NCBI GenBank assembly: GCA_025716855.1
Contig: JAIXMQ010000001.1
Coordinates: forward strand, 771,501-835,500
Direction: 5' to 3'
DNA: 64,000 nt
Source of the DNA: Pilaira anomala
Taxonomy: Eukaryota > Mucoromycota > Mucoromycetes > Mucorales > Mucoraceae
This document shows, one piece after another, positions 47,120 to 60,958 of the stretch. A program made the translations under genes and the position numbers. The notes beneath the pieces are model-generated. The model was not told the DNA's origin. It was given only the letters and a program-made list of their open reading frames with translations, and did no database searches. Each line of letters opens with the position of its first letter. Position 1 is the first letter of the stretch.

Positions 47120-48911
47120 TTATTCCAAAACATAATAATTGAATTGATAGGTATCAAAGGCTACATTGATATCTGAATTAGAGGTTGTTACCGTTAAATC
47201 TCCTTTACCAGATCCATGTCTTTGTCCTCTCTTCAAAATATCGAGATCATCTTGATATTCAATATCTGAGTCATCATCAATACTCACTTGACCGTTCGAG
47301 GTACTTAGCACAAAATGGCCTTCAAATGCTACTGGCTAAAATCAACAAATAGATGAATTCGTTAGTTTTTAGAGAGAAAAGAAACGTTTTACACTGATTG
47401 ATGATGATATATAAGATTTATTACCATATGTAAATTAACGGGTGCACTTGAGGTAGAAACAACCACACGAATGTTCTTTTCTTCAGCCACATATAAATCA
47501 ATAGGAGCATTTGACGTTTTGACAACCACTTGTACTTTTGATTCAACCACTTTGATACGTACAGGTTTATTTGCGTTTTCTACAAAGATATCATCTGCGA
47601 CCAAATGTTCCAATTGGACCAATTCATTTGAAGTTTGAATTTTAATATTATCGTCAGCCACTAACCTTCCAAGAGCTTCAATCAAACCATTTGCGTTTCG
47701 AATATCAATGCGATGCTTTGCTTCCGAATTTTCATTGATATAAATCGCTGCATTACTATTCTCGATATAAATTGAATTTCCAGCGATGATTTGACCAATC
47801 TTGATGTCACGATGACTTGTCACTAATCGTATCGTCTCACCCGACCAACGATCCAGTTCGATATGACCATTCGCCGTCTGAATATCCACCGAACTCACAT
47901 CTTTTACAAACGGATGAACCAAAACATCTACGTTTGAAGAAGCTACAATACGTACGTTATCAGCAGAGTAAGGTAATCGTATCTCCATATTTAAATGAAC
48001 ACAATCTTCATCATTTAATTCTTTAGGCATCTGAATCTTCAAAAAGGTGGTGTCACCTCTTTGTTCCACATCAAACGTCATGTCTTGATCTAGATCATTT
48101 GGTTTAAACTGTACTTCAGAAAAGATCGTACCCCCATGTCGTGCCTCGATCGGATTGACAACGATACGACCACTGGAGACGGTTCCGGATAGAACAACTT
48201 CAACGTTTCTTTCAAAATCAATCATGCGTGGTAATTCTTCCCAGGCAACTGCATTGGATGAACACATGTGAGTGGGTGAATGACCTGAGGAGGGTGGAGG
48301 AGTCAGTCCGATTTGGTCACTGTACATTAATAGGACTAACCAAATTAAAATAGCTGCAAATAAATATTTACACCATTTACGACAACATCCTGGATCTCCA
48401 TTTGATCTTCTTCTTGGTGATGATGATGATGATGGTGGTAAACGTTCATAAGTGATTGGAATGGATACAGGTTCTTGTTGTGATTGATCTATATTTTTTT
48501 TTTTGTGTAAGTAGTGTGAGTGTGAATAAATTATATATATATATATATATAAAACTTACGATAATTAGGAGAAGTTAATGCTGGAGCGGATGCCTTTTTT
48601 TGTGAAAAAGGTAGTTGTGCTTGTTGACTCAATAATCCATGTTGTTGCTCTGTACTTCCATACGTTCTATTACTCTCTGAACTCTTTCGTGTTGGATCTG
48701 GACTATAAGGAGGAGGCGGTAATAAATCGGCAGCTGATACTTCATCTGGCTTATGAATTACAGCTGCTGATGCTCTACTACTACCACCACCACCACTACC
48801 ACTTCTACCCGAATTATAATCTATGATATAATTAAAATTAAAAAAAAATAAATAATAAGATATATTATTTATACCTGTTTGGTTATAAAATGATTTTGGG
48901 TTATTAGACAT
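47120..48911 (-). CDS. Membrane-anchored solenoid-repeat protein (DUF4097-like), copy A
   Basis: Four exons (48911-48875, 48820-48560, 48488-47425, 47335-47120) join in frame to 525 residues. The cytoplasmic N-terminus (about 135 residues) is Ser/Gly/Pro-rich with a PPPPYSPD (PPxY-type) motif. Then come a basic Cys-rich patch (CCRKWCK) and one membrane helix (about 140-157: YLFAAILIWLVLLMY). The outside part has an entry domain ('MTFDVEQRGDTTFLKIQMP') and a ladder of about 20-residue repeats built on (T/S)-x-N-(G/A)-x-(I/V): 'DIQTANGHIELDRWSG', 'IYIENSNAAIYI', 'IDIRNANGLIEAL', 'IKIQTSNELVQLEHL', 'VVVKTSNAPIDLYV'. This is the pattern of the DUF4097-type adhesin-like beta-solenoid. Its downstream-coordinate neighbour (49713-51439, transcribed towards it) carries the same ladder. 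Exact function unknown; surface sensing or adhesion is inferred. Confidence 0.8.
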
Positions 48912-49712
48912 TTTTTTTTTTTTAAAAAAAAAAGAAAAAAGATAAAAAAAAAAAAAAAAATGGATCTCTTTGCTCTCCTTTTTATTTATTTAGCGTTTTC
49001 GCGTTTGAAAAAAATTAAGGAGTTAAACTAAACTATAAATATTTTCGTACTGACCAATTGGGCGTAACATTTAATGTGTGTTCATTTTTATTACACTTGA
49101 CATTTCTTTTATTATGTGACAAAAAAAAAAAAGCCAAGATGCCAAGAAGACACTTTTTAGGCCCATTTTTGATAGACACTCAAAGTAATACACCCTCTAT
49201 TTTTATTTTTGTACATTATATTAGGTTTAGTTGTTATTTTCTCTCATAAAATCTATGTATCGTCACTTGATTACACACTTGTTTTTAGTATTTTTTTAAC
49301 ATTATATCTAAACATTATACATTTAATAAAATATACGATATTAAGAGAGGAGCAAGCTCTATGTTATAACTAAACATGTAAGGTTACCGAGTGAGATGTA
49401 TATATACTACTATCTGAAAAGAGAGAAAGTAATAAATACCCCCATGCGAGTGTGTGAACTTAAAATACAAACATAAGAAATAAGTTTATCACATTGCTAA
49501 ACTGTCAACTGTTAATGCATGATATATATATACTTTTAAAGGACTTGAATAACAGATAAGAATAAATTTTCTTTTCCTAAGTTATTATAACTAAAATAAA
49601 ATGATAATATGCAAGCTTTTATTGATTTCAATTTTTTTTTTAAAAAAAAAAGGAAAGAATACGAAATATAATATATATATATTTTTTTTAAAAAAAAGAA
49701 CAGTTTAGCTTA
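48912..49712. other. Intergenic between the two solenoid genes; no gene seen
   Basis: About 800 bases holding the 3' flank of copy B and the promoter of copy A. A/T runs only. Confidence 0.55.
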
Positions 49713-51439
49713 TTAGATATATAAGCTTACAGAAGCATTGGATGTTTTTATATTGACTTCACAATTGGCTTTATAATTTGAGTTCTTACAAGTACCTTCC
49801 TTTCTTGAATTTTCATTCACATCAAATCTCAAAGAAGAACGCTCGTTTGATTTAAGAGAGACTTTAGCCGAACCATTACTATTTGTTTCTACACTGAATT
49901 TTCCAGAATAGGAACTTGGTAAAAAGACATTCATAGGAGCATTTGAACTTTCGATTTGAATCTTTGCTGAAGTACTTGAGATATCCAAGATATGAACCTC
50001 CACCGGTGCATTTGATGTCTTGATGATACATTCTGTTCCTACAGAGACATGATCCAATCGTACCGGTCCATTCTTTGTCTTGATAAGTATATAAGTTGCC
50101 TGTACAATACAATCCAGATTGATAGGTGCGTTGGTTAAATCCACATCCAACTTGTTGGTAATAATCGATTGTCCATGGACAGAAAACACACCGTTTTTAT
50201 TCTGGACACGAATCCTATCACTCGCTAAAAGTTTTCTATCAATCGTGATTGCTCCATTCGTGTTTATCAACTCGATATCTCTTGTAGCTGAAAGTGAACC
50301 CTGGACTGATAATGGACCGTTGTTTGTTTTCAAGTAACAGGATGAACCTGACCAGCTTTGGTTTAGTTGAAGTGGACTATTGGATTTGATAAGTTCGAGT
50401 CGGCTACTGCTTGTATCGTAATCAGAGGTAGCGTGTGCTTCATGAGACGAGGTAGCATCGCTTGCATCACTTTCGTTGCTGCTTGAATCGCTTTCACCGC
50501 TGGAACTACTAGCGCATGTACTACCGCTGATATTGCTAGTAACAGAGGCGACCTCGTCATCGCTTTCACTACTATCACTACTATCGTAGTTTCCATTCTG
50601 ATGAAGGTCACTATCGTCGTCGCTGTCATCGCTATCATCATCATCGTGATGATTATTTTCGTCACTGTGGTCACTCTCATCAGTACTTCCATCACTTCCT
50701 CCCTTGCTGGTAGTTTTTGCATGATGATGAAAAGGCATACGTGTAGAAGGACCTGGTGCATCCAAACCATCATCCTCTTCTTCTATTTTAGGAGAAACGG
50801 TTCGACGGTATTTAGGATTTCTTTGGAGTAAATCATTGACTAGATCTGAGGCAGATCGAGATATTTCATTAACAGAACGAGTCATGTTTTCAGAGAAGTT
50901 GGTACCACCACCACCACCACCACCACCACCATGATTGTTGGCAGTGTTTGTTGCGTCTGAGACGATGTTGGTGGCCATGTTGACGATATTACCAATACGT
51001 CCACTTATGTCGTCTTGGAAAGACGGTCTTTTCCTGAACTGTCTTGGGCTAGTTGCTTGTGGACGTGTTGGTGAAGGTGATGGAGAAGGTGAAGACGATG
51101 GAGAAGGTGAAGGCGATGGAGAAGGTGAAGGTGATGGAGAGGGAGAAGGTATTTGAGGAGGAGAAGATGCTTGAGAGGATGAGGGAGAAGGTGCATTGAA
51201 TGTTGTCGGAGGACTACGTACAAATCCTGCTCGTTCATAGTTTGGTGGTAAAGAACCAGACGCGATTTCTGTATAAGGAGGTGGCGATTCGCTTTTTTTT
51301 TTTATTAAAAAAAAAAAAAAGTAAGTGTACAAATAAGAAATAAAATAGATCGTATAACTTACGTTGGATGTTTGTCTATATTATGGTTTTAGTTGCTATA
51401 GTTTTGAGCTTCTTTTGTTTTTAAGGGCTTACCTGTCAT
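49713..51439 (-). CDS. Solenoid-repeat protein (DUF4097-like), copy B, with PPxY motifs
   Basis: The long reading frame has an implausible start, but two micro-exons fix it: exon 1 is 7 nt (51439-51433), exon 2 is 13 nt (51375-51363) and exon 3 is 51291-49713. Together they start MTDKHPTESPPPYTEIASGS and give 532 residues. The N-terminal third has PPPY and PPNY (WW-domain ligands), a long S-P repeat and a Gly run. The middle is a Ser/Asp/Glu/His-rich acidic block. The C-terminal half carries the repeat ladder also seen in copy A: 'LKTNNGPLSVQGSL', 'INTNGAITIDRKLL', 'VQNKNGVFSVHGQS', 'IKTKNGPVRLDHV', 'IKTSNAPVEVHIL', ending 'IKTSNASVSLYI'. Unlike copy A there is no membrane helix or signal peptide, so it is probably cytosolic. 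Possibly a regulated partner of copy A or a diverged duplicate; function unknown. Confidence 0.78.
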
Positions 51440-52549
51440 TGTTTTTTTTTCTTTCTTCTAGAAACAAAAAAAAAAAAAAAAGTTAAGAAAAGCATAGGTA
51501 ACAAATTCTTGGCGTATTGATTTATCTATCAGGAACCTTTGGTCCAATCAATGAAATAAACAATGCTTTTGGTATTCCTTGTGCCCGACTATCTACTTAG
51601 TTATATGCATATTCTTCGTTGGTTGAGTAGTTTTTTGTGCCATGTATGGGTCGGTTATTAACATTGATGTTAAATAGGGTTTTGTTACAAGTGCTATTCA
51701 CATGGTGTTATATCAACCTTTTTTTTTTTTTCTATGAATACATACTACTACAATAAATCACTCTTTGATTTTATTGTTATCTCCTTTTCTAATACCTTTA
51801 TTGATTTATATGTAATTATATCGTGAAAGCTATCTCTTCAAAGATGCATTGTTTATTTCTTTTTAGATAGATGAACAAATATAAAGTATAATACTAATTA
51901 TATCAAAGTCGATATCTACATACATATTATGATAGACAGTTTATACTATAACTCTATTTTTTCCCAAGGTATATTTAATAGATATCGCTTTATATAACAA
52001 TTACAGTGTCTTTTGGTTTAATAAATTGAAGTTTTGTAACTGAAGGAGTTTTGACACATTAAATTGTTAAATTCCTTCTACTAGACGTTTCTTTTTCAAA
52101 ATGTATTAATGGACCCTTTTCGAATTATATTTTGATCTGATGAGCTATAAATATACCGGACATCCGGTTTATATGACCGTCAACAAAAATTTTAATGTAG
52201 TATTATAACGCAACAAGATACTAATATGTAAGGGTTGAATGATCAATTGTCGAGAAAAAGTAAATTAAATAAGGGGGGGGGGGTTTTTACACACTCTTTT
52301 TTATTTTTAATAAAAAAAGGTTTGTCATGAGGTATAATTTGGCGGGCAATCATAGTATAAAAAAAAAAAAAAAAGAAGATATAATAAGATGCGTGCATAT
52401 TATGTGTGTGACTAAATGCAATGTGATAGATTATCAGTTACTGTATTATCTTGTATAAATAACTGACATTTATCAAAAGTTTATATGTAAATGAAGTTTA
52501 TGAATTGGGGAGGAAGGGGAAAGAGGGTTTTTTTTTTTTTTTTTTTTTT
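51440..52549. other. Intergenic; no gene seen
   Basis: Promoter side of solenoid copy B and 3' flank of the FHA-RING gene. G11 at 52273-52283 and T22 near 52529 are the only notable features. Confidence 0.55.
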
Positions 52550-53682
52550 TTATGATACAGTATCATCTCTTGATGAAGAAGAAGATAAGACATCTCGTCG
52601 AAATGTTGGTGATCCAACTAAAGTTGAAGATAATAAAGCCTCTCCTGCTCTGTTGTTTCTATTAGCCTCCGATTGTGAATTTTGATCGTTTTCAGGCTCT
52701 GAATCTATCAGTTCATCCGCTATATTCAATTGCGGTATAGGAAGTGTAGGAGTATATGATTTATTCTGACTGGATGTTTCTTCTTCTTCTTGTTCATTTG
52801 AATTGTTTTGTTCAACATTTTGATTATCTGCTGGTTGAGCAGGACTCTCTTCTGCTACTGCTGCTGCTGCTGTTGCTGATGCTGAGGTTTCCGGATGATA
52901 AGTATCATTTTCCTCATCTTCATTTAGTTCAGGTACAGTATCAATAGGTTTTGATTGTAGTTGTAGTTGTTCCTTTTGTTGTTTTTCCTTTGCTATACTA
53001 ATTGCTTCTAATACGTCATCTACTTCTATAGATACACTAGCTTCTAAATCAAAATAATTACGACAGAGCGGACATGAAAAGCCTGGGTAATTCTGGAATA
53101 CAATGGGTCGAAGGCATTTGAAATGGAAAATATGAGAACATGGAGCAATAAAGAGAGCTTGAAAAGGGGCAATTGCGTAAAGACAAATACAGCACTCTTG
53201 AATATCAGCTCGTGACATATCAGTAATATGATGACGACTCATCATTTCGGATAACGGCACATCCTTTACTGGAGCTGGATCGGATGTACTCTCGATATCA
53301 GATGTATTATGATCAGGTACTTTGGTAGCTTCTCTACAAAGACCAAGATTGTCGGTCATAATAGGACCAATTAAATCCACAGTTGGAGGAGGGGATCCAT
53401 AGTTACTAGTATTATTTGTTGAAGGTGCACCAATAAGATGACTACGTAATTGTTGAAATGCTGTTCGAGTGAATGGACTATTGGGATTTTGAATTTGTCG
53501 ATTGATTTCTACTCGAATTCTAACTGCTCTATATATGGGTTCTAATCCACCTTGATAATCAACACCGAGTTGAATAGCGTCTCCGTCTTTAATTTCATAC
53601 GGTTCACTTGTCTGGTTAGGTGCACTAAGTCTAATACGATTCAAAAATGTACCACTCGATGACCCGATATCTCGAATAAAGA

Positions 53683-53720
<38 letters not shown>

Positions 53721-54277
53721 TTGTAAGTAACTACACACGTATAAATTCTATTAAACCACTTGATTATTCTTACCTTTCCGTTCTCAGCCCAAAGTTCGGC
53801 ATGGTTACGACTTACTACTTTACTTTTAAATGATAACCTTTCAGAAACTATATTTCTATCGGAAAAACGACCAATACGATAGCGTACACCAGGTTCTAAT
53901 TCTCTGTCGACAATTTCAAACACAAAACTTCTACTTGACAGGCCAACATTAGGCACTAATCTAATTCTTGGTCGTACAATTGTATTTGTTGCAGATTCAG
54001 AGTCAGCGGGAGAAGGTTGAGCTGGAGAAGGAATACTTAATGGAGTAGGTGTTACGGTAGGTGTGGTCTCATTCGTATGAGTATCACTGTTATCTCCAGT
54101 TGATAAATTGGGTGATGATGGAGAAGAAGTGGATAGACGACGATGTGCACGTCGAATACTGGCAAAACCTCGAGAGATTAAAGCAGGTGAGGTACTTGAA
54201 GATGTTGAATGGCTTCTGTTACGAGACATATTACTGTTTGAAGTTGTTTCAGTTGTAATCACCGGATACATGTACAT
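52550..54277 (-). CDS. DMA1: FHA-RING E3 ubiquitin ligase (Dma1-like)
   Basis: Two exons (54277-53774 and 53683-52550) give 545 residues. The intron (53773-53684) has a length divisible by three and happens to stay open, but it reads as basic poly-Lys, and removing it rebuilds the FHA domain. The first 100 residues are Ser/Thr/Pro-rich. The FHA domain spans about 110-240: 'YRIGRFSDRN', 'KSKVVSRNHAELWAENGK', 'IRDIGSSSGTFLN', phosphothreonine-binding marks. A RING-H2 follows ('CCICLYAIAPFQALFIAPC', 'HIFHFKCLRP', 'CPLCRNYF'). The tail is acidic and Gln/Ser-rich. Yeast Dma1/Dma2 and S. pombe Dma1 share this order and act in the spindle-position and mitotic checkpoint; RNF8 and CHFR are related. 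An alternative start at 54226 removes 17 residues. Confidence 0.9.
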
Positions 54278-54364
54278 ATCTTTTTTTTAAAAAAAAAGAA
54301 GAAGAAAAAAAAAAAAACTAACCCGTCTATTTAATAAAGAGTGAAAAAAAAAAGAAATATATAA

Positions 54365-54395
<31 letters not shown>

Positions 54396-54708
54396 GTTAA
54401 TTTATATTATGTATATCAACCGTCACGGTTTCACACAATGTATAGTTACATTTAACCAACCAAAGTGGAAAAATTGTTAGCAAAGAAGAAATATTTACTT
54501 TGAAGGTTTCATTTGCTTTATTTTATTATTTAGTTTTATAATAATTTTTTTTTTTTTTGAAGCCAATGTCAAGTTCAATTCAATTGTTTATTTTCATAAT
54601 AAGTATTATATAGTAACCAATGAGAAACTAAAGCGGATTAATACGGCCGGTTTTATGAATAAAAATGTCAATTAAATTACGGAGAAGAGAAAGAGAGACA
54701 GCAGGCTG

Positions 54709-54742
<34 letters not shown>

Positions 54743-55870
54743 AAAAAAGAAGGTCTTGTAGCATACTTCTTCTAATTAAGTTATTAAAAAATATCCTTTT
54801 TATTGAAAGAACGTGTTTTGAATAACTCATGATAAACTTTTCTCCGCTAATGAATTGCACTTTTTTTTTTTTCAATTAAAAAAAAAAAAATAGTACAAGA
54901 TGTATAAAAGAGAAAAACGTGAAAGGTACACTGTATTTAGCCAATTGCATTAATTTTATTATATAAACATTCGTCTTGGCCTAACAAATTTTATCCAGAA
55001 GCCGCATTATATATTGTCGGATTCAATTTACGTTATATTTATTTCCCTGGCGATCTTATAAAACGTTTTTTGAGGTACATACATATTAAACTTTTTTATA
55101 TATACATAGATTTACAAGATATCAGCATACTTATGACTGTACTCAGTGCTAATTAAAGTATTTAAAAAAAATGTACTAAGAATGCGTCAAAAGTTTTTTT
55201 TTATTTTAGTCATAAAGGCAGTAATATGATGACGTTTTCTTCTGTAAAAAAAAAGATCATTTCAAAAATGTGATACACAGAAAAAAAAGTATCCAAGGGA
55301 AATAAAAACTTGATATGAGACTGAACATGAAACTTTAATACTAACTACCTGAAGGGGGAGGGGGGGAATATCGTGTAGAGTGATCTCTCATATGATTGTT
55401 TTCCCCTTTTCTTCCTTTTTGCTAAAAATGATATTTTCGGTAAAAGTCAAACAAAATTTTCTGTTCAATATTTGCGGGGATTTAGCTATACAGCAAAAAA
55501 AGGATCTGAAATATGTAATAGTATTACAAAATACGTCATTATTAGTTCATTCATTATGCTAAATATTTGCATTTTATTAAGATTTTTTTCGGGCGGTAAA
55601 ACTTTAGTATTGAATTATGACAGTTGAAATTTCGACAAAGGTTTAGAATAAAACGAATTAGTTTGCTTTGATATAATAGATGATGATAATGATGATGATG
55701 ATGATGATGGTACAACAAAAGTTTGATTTTATTTCACCGTAATTGTCGATCAAGGATTTTGTATATTACGTAAATAAACATTTTTGCGTATGTAAAGAAA
55801 ATCTAAAAAAAAACATCTTTATTTTATTTATTTTTTTATATATATGTATATGTACAAAAGGTTTGTTAAA
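54278..55870. other. Intergenic, 1.6 kb; no gene seen
   Basis: T29 near 54711-54739, A/T runs, and a (GAT)n microsatellite near 55681-55709. No coding signal. Confidence 0.55.
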
Positions 55871-58049
<2,179 letters not shown>

Positions 58050-58797
58050 TTTTTTTTTCCTTCTTTTGTTAAGTTTTGAAAAGAAAAGGATTTTTTTTTT
58101 TTTAAAAAAAAAAAAAGAACTCTATTTTGGCGACTTGTAAAAGATGATGATCATTGATTGGTTACGAAAAGAGATGATGTTCATCTCTTTTGGGTCTCCC
58201 ACCATTTTTTATTTTAAAACGGAGTTTTGAGCTTATATTTTTTTGAGTTGGATATGTAACTACACACACTGTTTTTTAGGTCGTATATGTATGCGATTGA
58301 CCTCATTTTTCATATAGAAAGACAGTTGTTGTAGTGGTATATATAAGAAAAGATGTATTAATAAATAATAATAAAAAACACATAAATACAGAAAAGTAAT
58401 TTAACTCAAAAACTATTTCTAAAACAAAACTTTTACATATTTGTTTTAAAATTATGCAACAACCCTCTTTTTTAATTTTCTTCGCCTTATGTGTTAAACA
58501 TAATCATTCTTAAATAGTTTGTTAAATTTATCTATGAGGATTTGATTTTGTGAAGCTTCATTGCACATAAAGCACAATAACTATTTAAACGACTTAGGAT
58601 AGGTATAGAAAGTCAATATATTAAAAATAATAAATGGAACTTAGTAAGATATTTTTTACAGTTTTTTTTTTTCTCTGTGTACATTACATTCGACAATTTC
58701 GCACACCATACACTGTAAACACAATGAGTCCAATGGGACCGAGTTTTTGACCTTTAAGACTTGGTGCCAGAGTGTTGTGATGAATCTCTGTACCTAA

Positions 58798-58968
58798 GAG
58801 CATCTCCAACGGATGATAAAGCTTGAATATTTAATAAATGGGTTAGTCAAATCAGTTATCAAATTTCTATTTTTTTTTTTTTTTTTTGTCAGATATTTTA
58901 CCTTCATAATCCATTTGAAATGACTGGGTTATCTAATTACATAATTAGATAACCCGTAAGAGATGCTC
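58798..58968. mobile_element. 171-bp MITE, PIF/Harbinger-like, with TAA duplications
   Basis: The ends are inverted copies: the left starts GAGCATCTCCAACGGATGAT and the right, read on the minus strand, starts GAGCATCTCTTACGGGTTAT, 16 of 20 identical with the first nine perfect. Exact TAA target-site copies flank it (58795-58797 and 58969-58971). A 3-bp TAA/TTA duplication is the hallmark of PIF/Harbinger insertion. No ORF inside. A near-perfect palindrome of 14-base arms (58925-58954) sits next to the right end and includes GGGTTATCTAATTA. Confidence 0.8.
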
Positions 58969-59101
58969 TAAGTACTTGCTCACGGAATTCATTATATATA
59001 TATATCTTCTGAAAAAAAGATAAATATATACAGTCATAAGCAACTTATATTAAATGATCAGAAAATTTTCTGCATAATAATCTTCGTTTTTGATGTTTCT
59101 A

Positions 59102-59240
59102 ATGTCGTGAGAAGAGCCTGCACAAGTATCTGATGTCGTAAGCGCCTGTACAAGTACCTAAGGTTGTGGGACGCTTACAATGGTCTTTCTAGGAAGAGAA
59201 CCTACCCTAGGTGGTGCCTATACGGAGGAAGATTGTAAGC
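59102..59240. repeat. Direct and inverted repeat cluster
   Basis: Two imperfect direct copies lie at 59102-59132 and 59133-59160, sharing ATGTCGT and CCTG(C/T)ACAAGTA(T/C)CT. Directly after, GCTTACAAT (59173-59181) and ATTGTAAGC (59232-59240) form a 9-base inverted repeat around a region rich in CCTAGG-like sequence. GC content is clearly higher than the surroundings. It looks like part of another non-autonomous element. Confidence 0.5.
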
Positions 59241-60012
59241 ATCACAGTCTTCCTTTGTGAACTTAAATTCGGGGTCAGCACCAAATATTTTTGAGGGAAG
59301 ATATACGCGTACCATTAGTTGGGCACCATTTTTTTTTTCTTCCCCCACCACATCACCACTAAAGGGTTTGGATGGAATATCCTCTCTATCTAATACATGT
59401 AATATTCACAGAAAAGAGTAATTGCTGTTGAGATTTATTAGACAATGAATTACTTCTTTATGATAAATAAAGTTATTGGAGCTATAACAATATATATATA
59501 TATCTTACCACTGATAACATGTATTATGTATGCAGGTTTCAAAGTTACTTAAATCTTGAAACAATCTCTTGTAGTAATAATAGCGTATATTTTTAAACAA
59601 GAAAGATTCATTTTGAAATATATATATATAAAAGAGCGTAAAGGAAAAGAAAGAACTAAAAAAAAAAAAAAAAAAAAAAAATCCCGTTTTTGTGGCGTGT
59701 GGGGAAAAAATAAGACGTTAAATAACAATCAGCCCTTTAATCAGATAATGTAATATAAAGCCGAATGTTTTTACTTTTAAGATTGAAAATGGTGCGCAAA
59801 TCTATCTCCTCAAAGTGTATAAATGAAATGATTCAATCAGTGATCCTACTTCTTCATACTTTTTTTTTTAGAAAGTTTTGTCTACAAACAATAAGCCAAT
59901 CAAACCAGTTTACATTTAACTGGATTTGAAAGCCTGTGACGTGGTGAGGAACCGAAAGGAAAGAGCAAATAACCTTTTTCTTTCAGTACAGTCCTTCAAC
60001 TTAAGTAAGAAC

Positions 60013-60854
60013 ATGGCATCGAGACAACCAGTACACTCTGTACTCTTTGACAATAGTCAAGATACTAACCAATATTATGGACAACAACCATCTTCTCAAA
60101 CTGGTGGAGATGGATTACAATTTTACGCTTCTACATATGGAGATCAATATAGTGCCAACACCAATGCAAACTATTATAGCAGTGCACCCACAGGAGATAT
60201 GCGTTCCCCAACCTATGATTACACCTCTGGAACATCTGGCTCCTTTTGGAGCGCGTTTGGTACTGGTGGTTTCGCCGATGAACCACCTTTATTAGAAGAA
60301 CTTGGATTAAACTTTGGACATATTAAAACAAAGGTTTGATGAATGTTATTTCTCATTTATTTGTAAAAACGTCTGTTTAACCGTCTCAAGTTGTATAGAG
60401 TTTAGCTGTATTAAATCCATTCCGAACTGTACCTCATACAATTATGGACGATACTGATTTAGCTGGACCTCTTTTGTTCATATTCTTATTTGGTACATTT
60501 TTACTATTATCAAGAAAAGCACATTTTGGATATATTTACGGTGTTGGAGTTATGGGAGTTGTATCTATCTATCTTATTTTAAACATGATGAGCGAAAACG
60601 GTATTGATTGGTCGAGAACTGCAAGTGTATTAGGATATTGTCTTTTGCCAATGGTCATGTTGAGTGGGTTTAGTGTTGTATTAAAATTGGATAATATTAT
60701 TGGATCTGCTTTAACTGTCATCAGTATCTTATGGTGTACTTATTCTAGCTCTGGTATGTTTTCTAGTGTCCTTCATTTAAACGAGCAACGTTTATTAGTT
60801 GCATACCCTGTTGGACTCTTTTACGCTTGTTTTGCTTTAATGACATTCTTTTAA
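60013..60854 (+). CDS. YIP1: Yip1-family Golgi membrane protein (YIPF5-like)
   Basis: Two exons (60013-60333 and 60399-60854) join in frame to 258 residues. The N-terminal 90 residues are a Tyr/Ser/Gln-rich cytosolic tail. The family signature 'PPLLEELGLNFGHIKTK' precedes the splice and 'SLAVLNPFRTV' follows. 'DDTDLAGPLLFIFLFGTFLL', 'HFGYIYGVGVMG', 'SVLGYCLLPMVMLSG' and 'EQRLLVAYPVGLFYA' mark about five membrane helices, in the order of Yip1/YIPF5. These bind Rab/Ypt GTPases and act in ER-to-Golgi COPII vesicle transport. The ATG chosen (MASRQP) is the one nearest the conserved tail; a frame-continuous upstream extension lacks conserved character. The next gene starts 104 bases downstream on the same strand. 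Confidence 0.93.
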
Positions 60855-60958
60855 AAATAAAATAAAAATAACCACATTTAATATCCCCACTGTAATATAA
60901 AGCTATTTTTTTTAAAAAAAATCTTTTTTTGTTTTTTATTCTTTTTACCTCAGACAAA

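Larger units (their letters stand above)
58050..60012. other. Intergenic, 2 kb, with MITE and repeat cluster
   Basis: No gene. It holds the 171-bp MITE (58798-58968), the direct and inverted repeats at 59102-59240, and an A23 run near 59659. A leader-like region precedes the Yip1-type gene. Confidence 0.6.

Noticed and set aside
50363..51238. Alternative minus and plus frames in the Ser/Asp and S-P repeats of solenoid copy B
   Set aside because: Low-complexity shadows of the spliced gene.
53684..53773. Reading the Dma1-like gene as intronless
   Set aside because: The 90-base insert is in frame but encodes poly-Lys inside the FHA domain and has GTAAGA...AG borders, so it is an intron.
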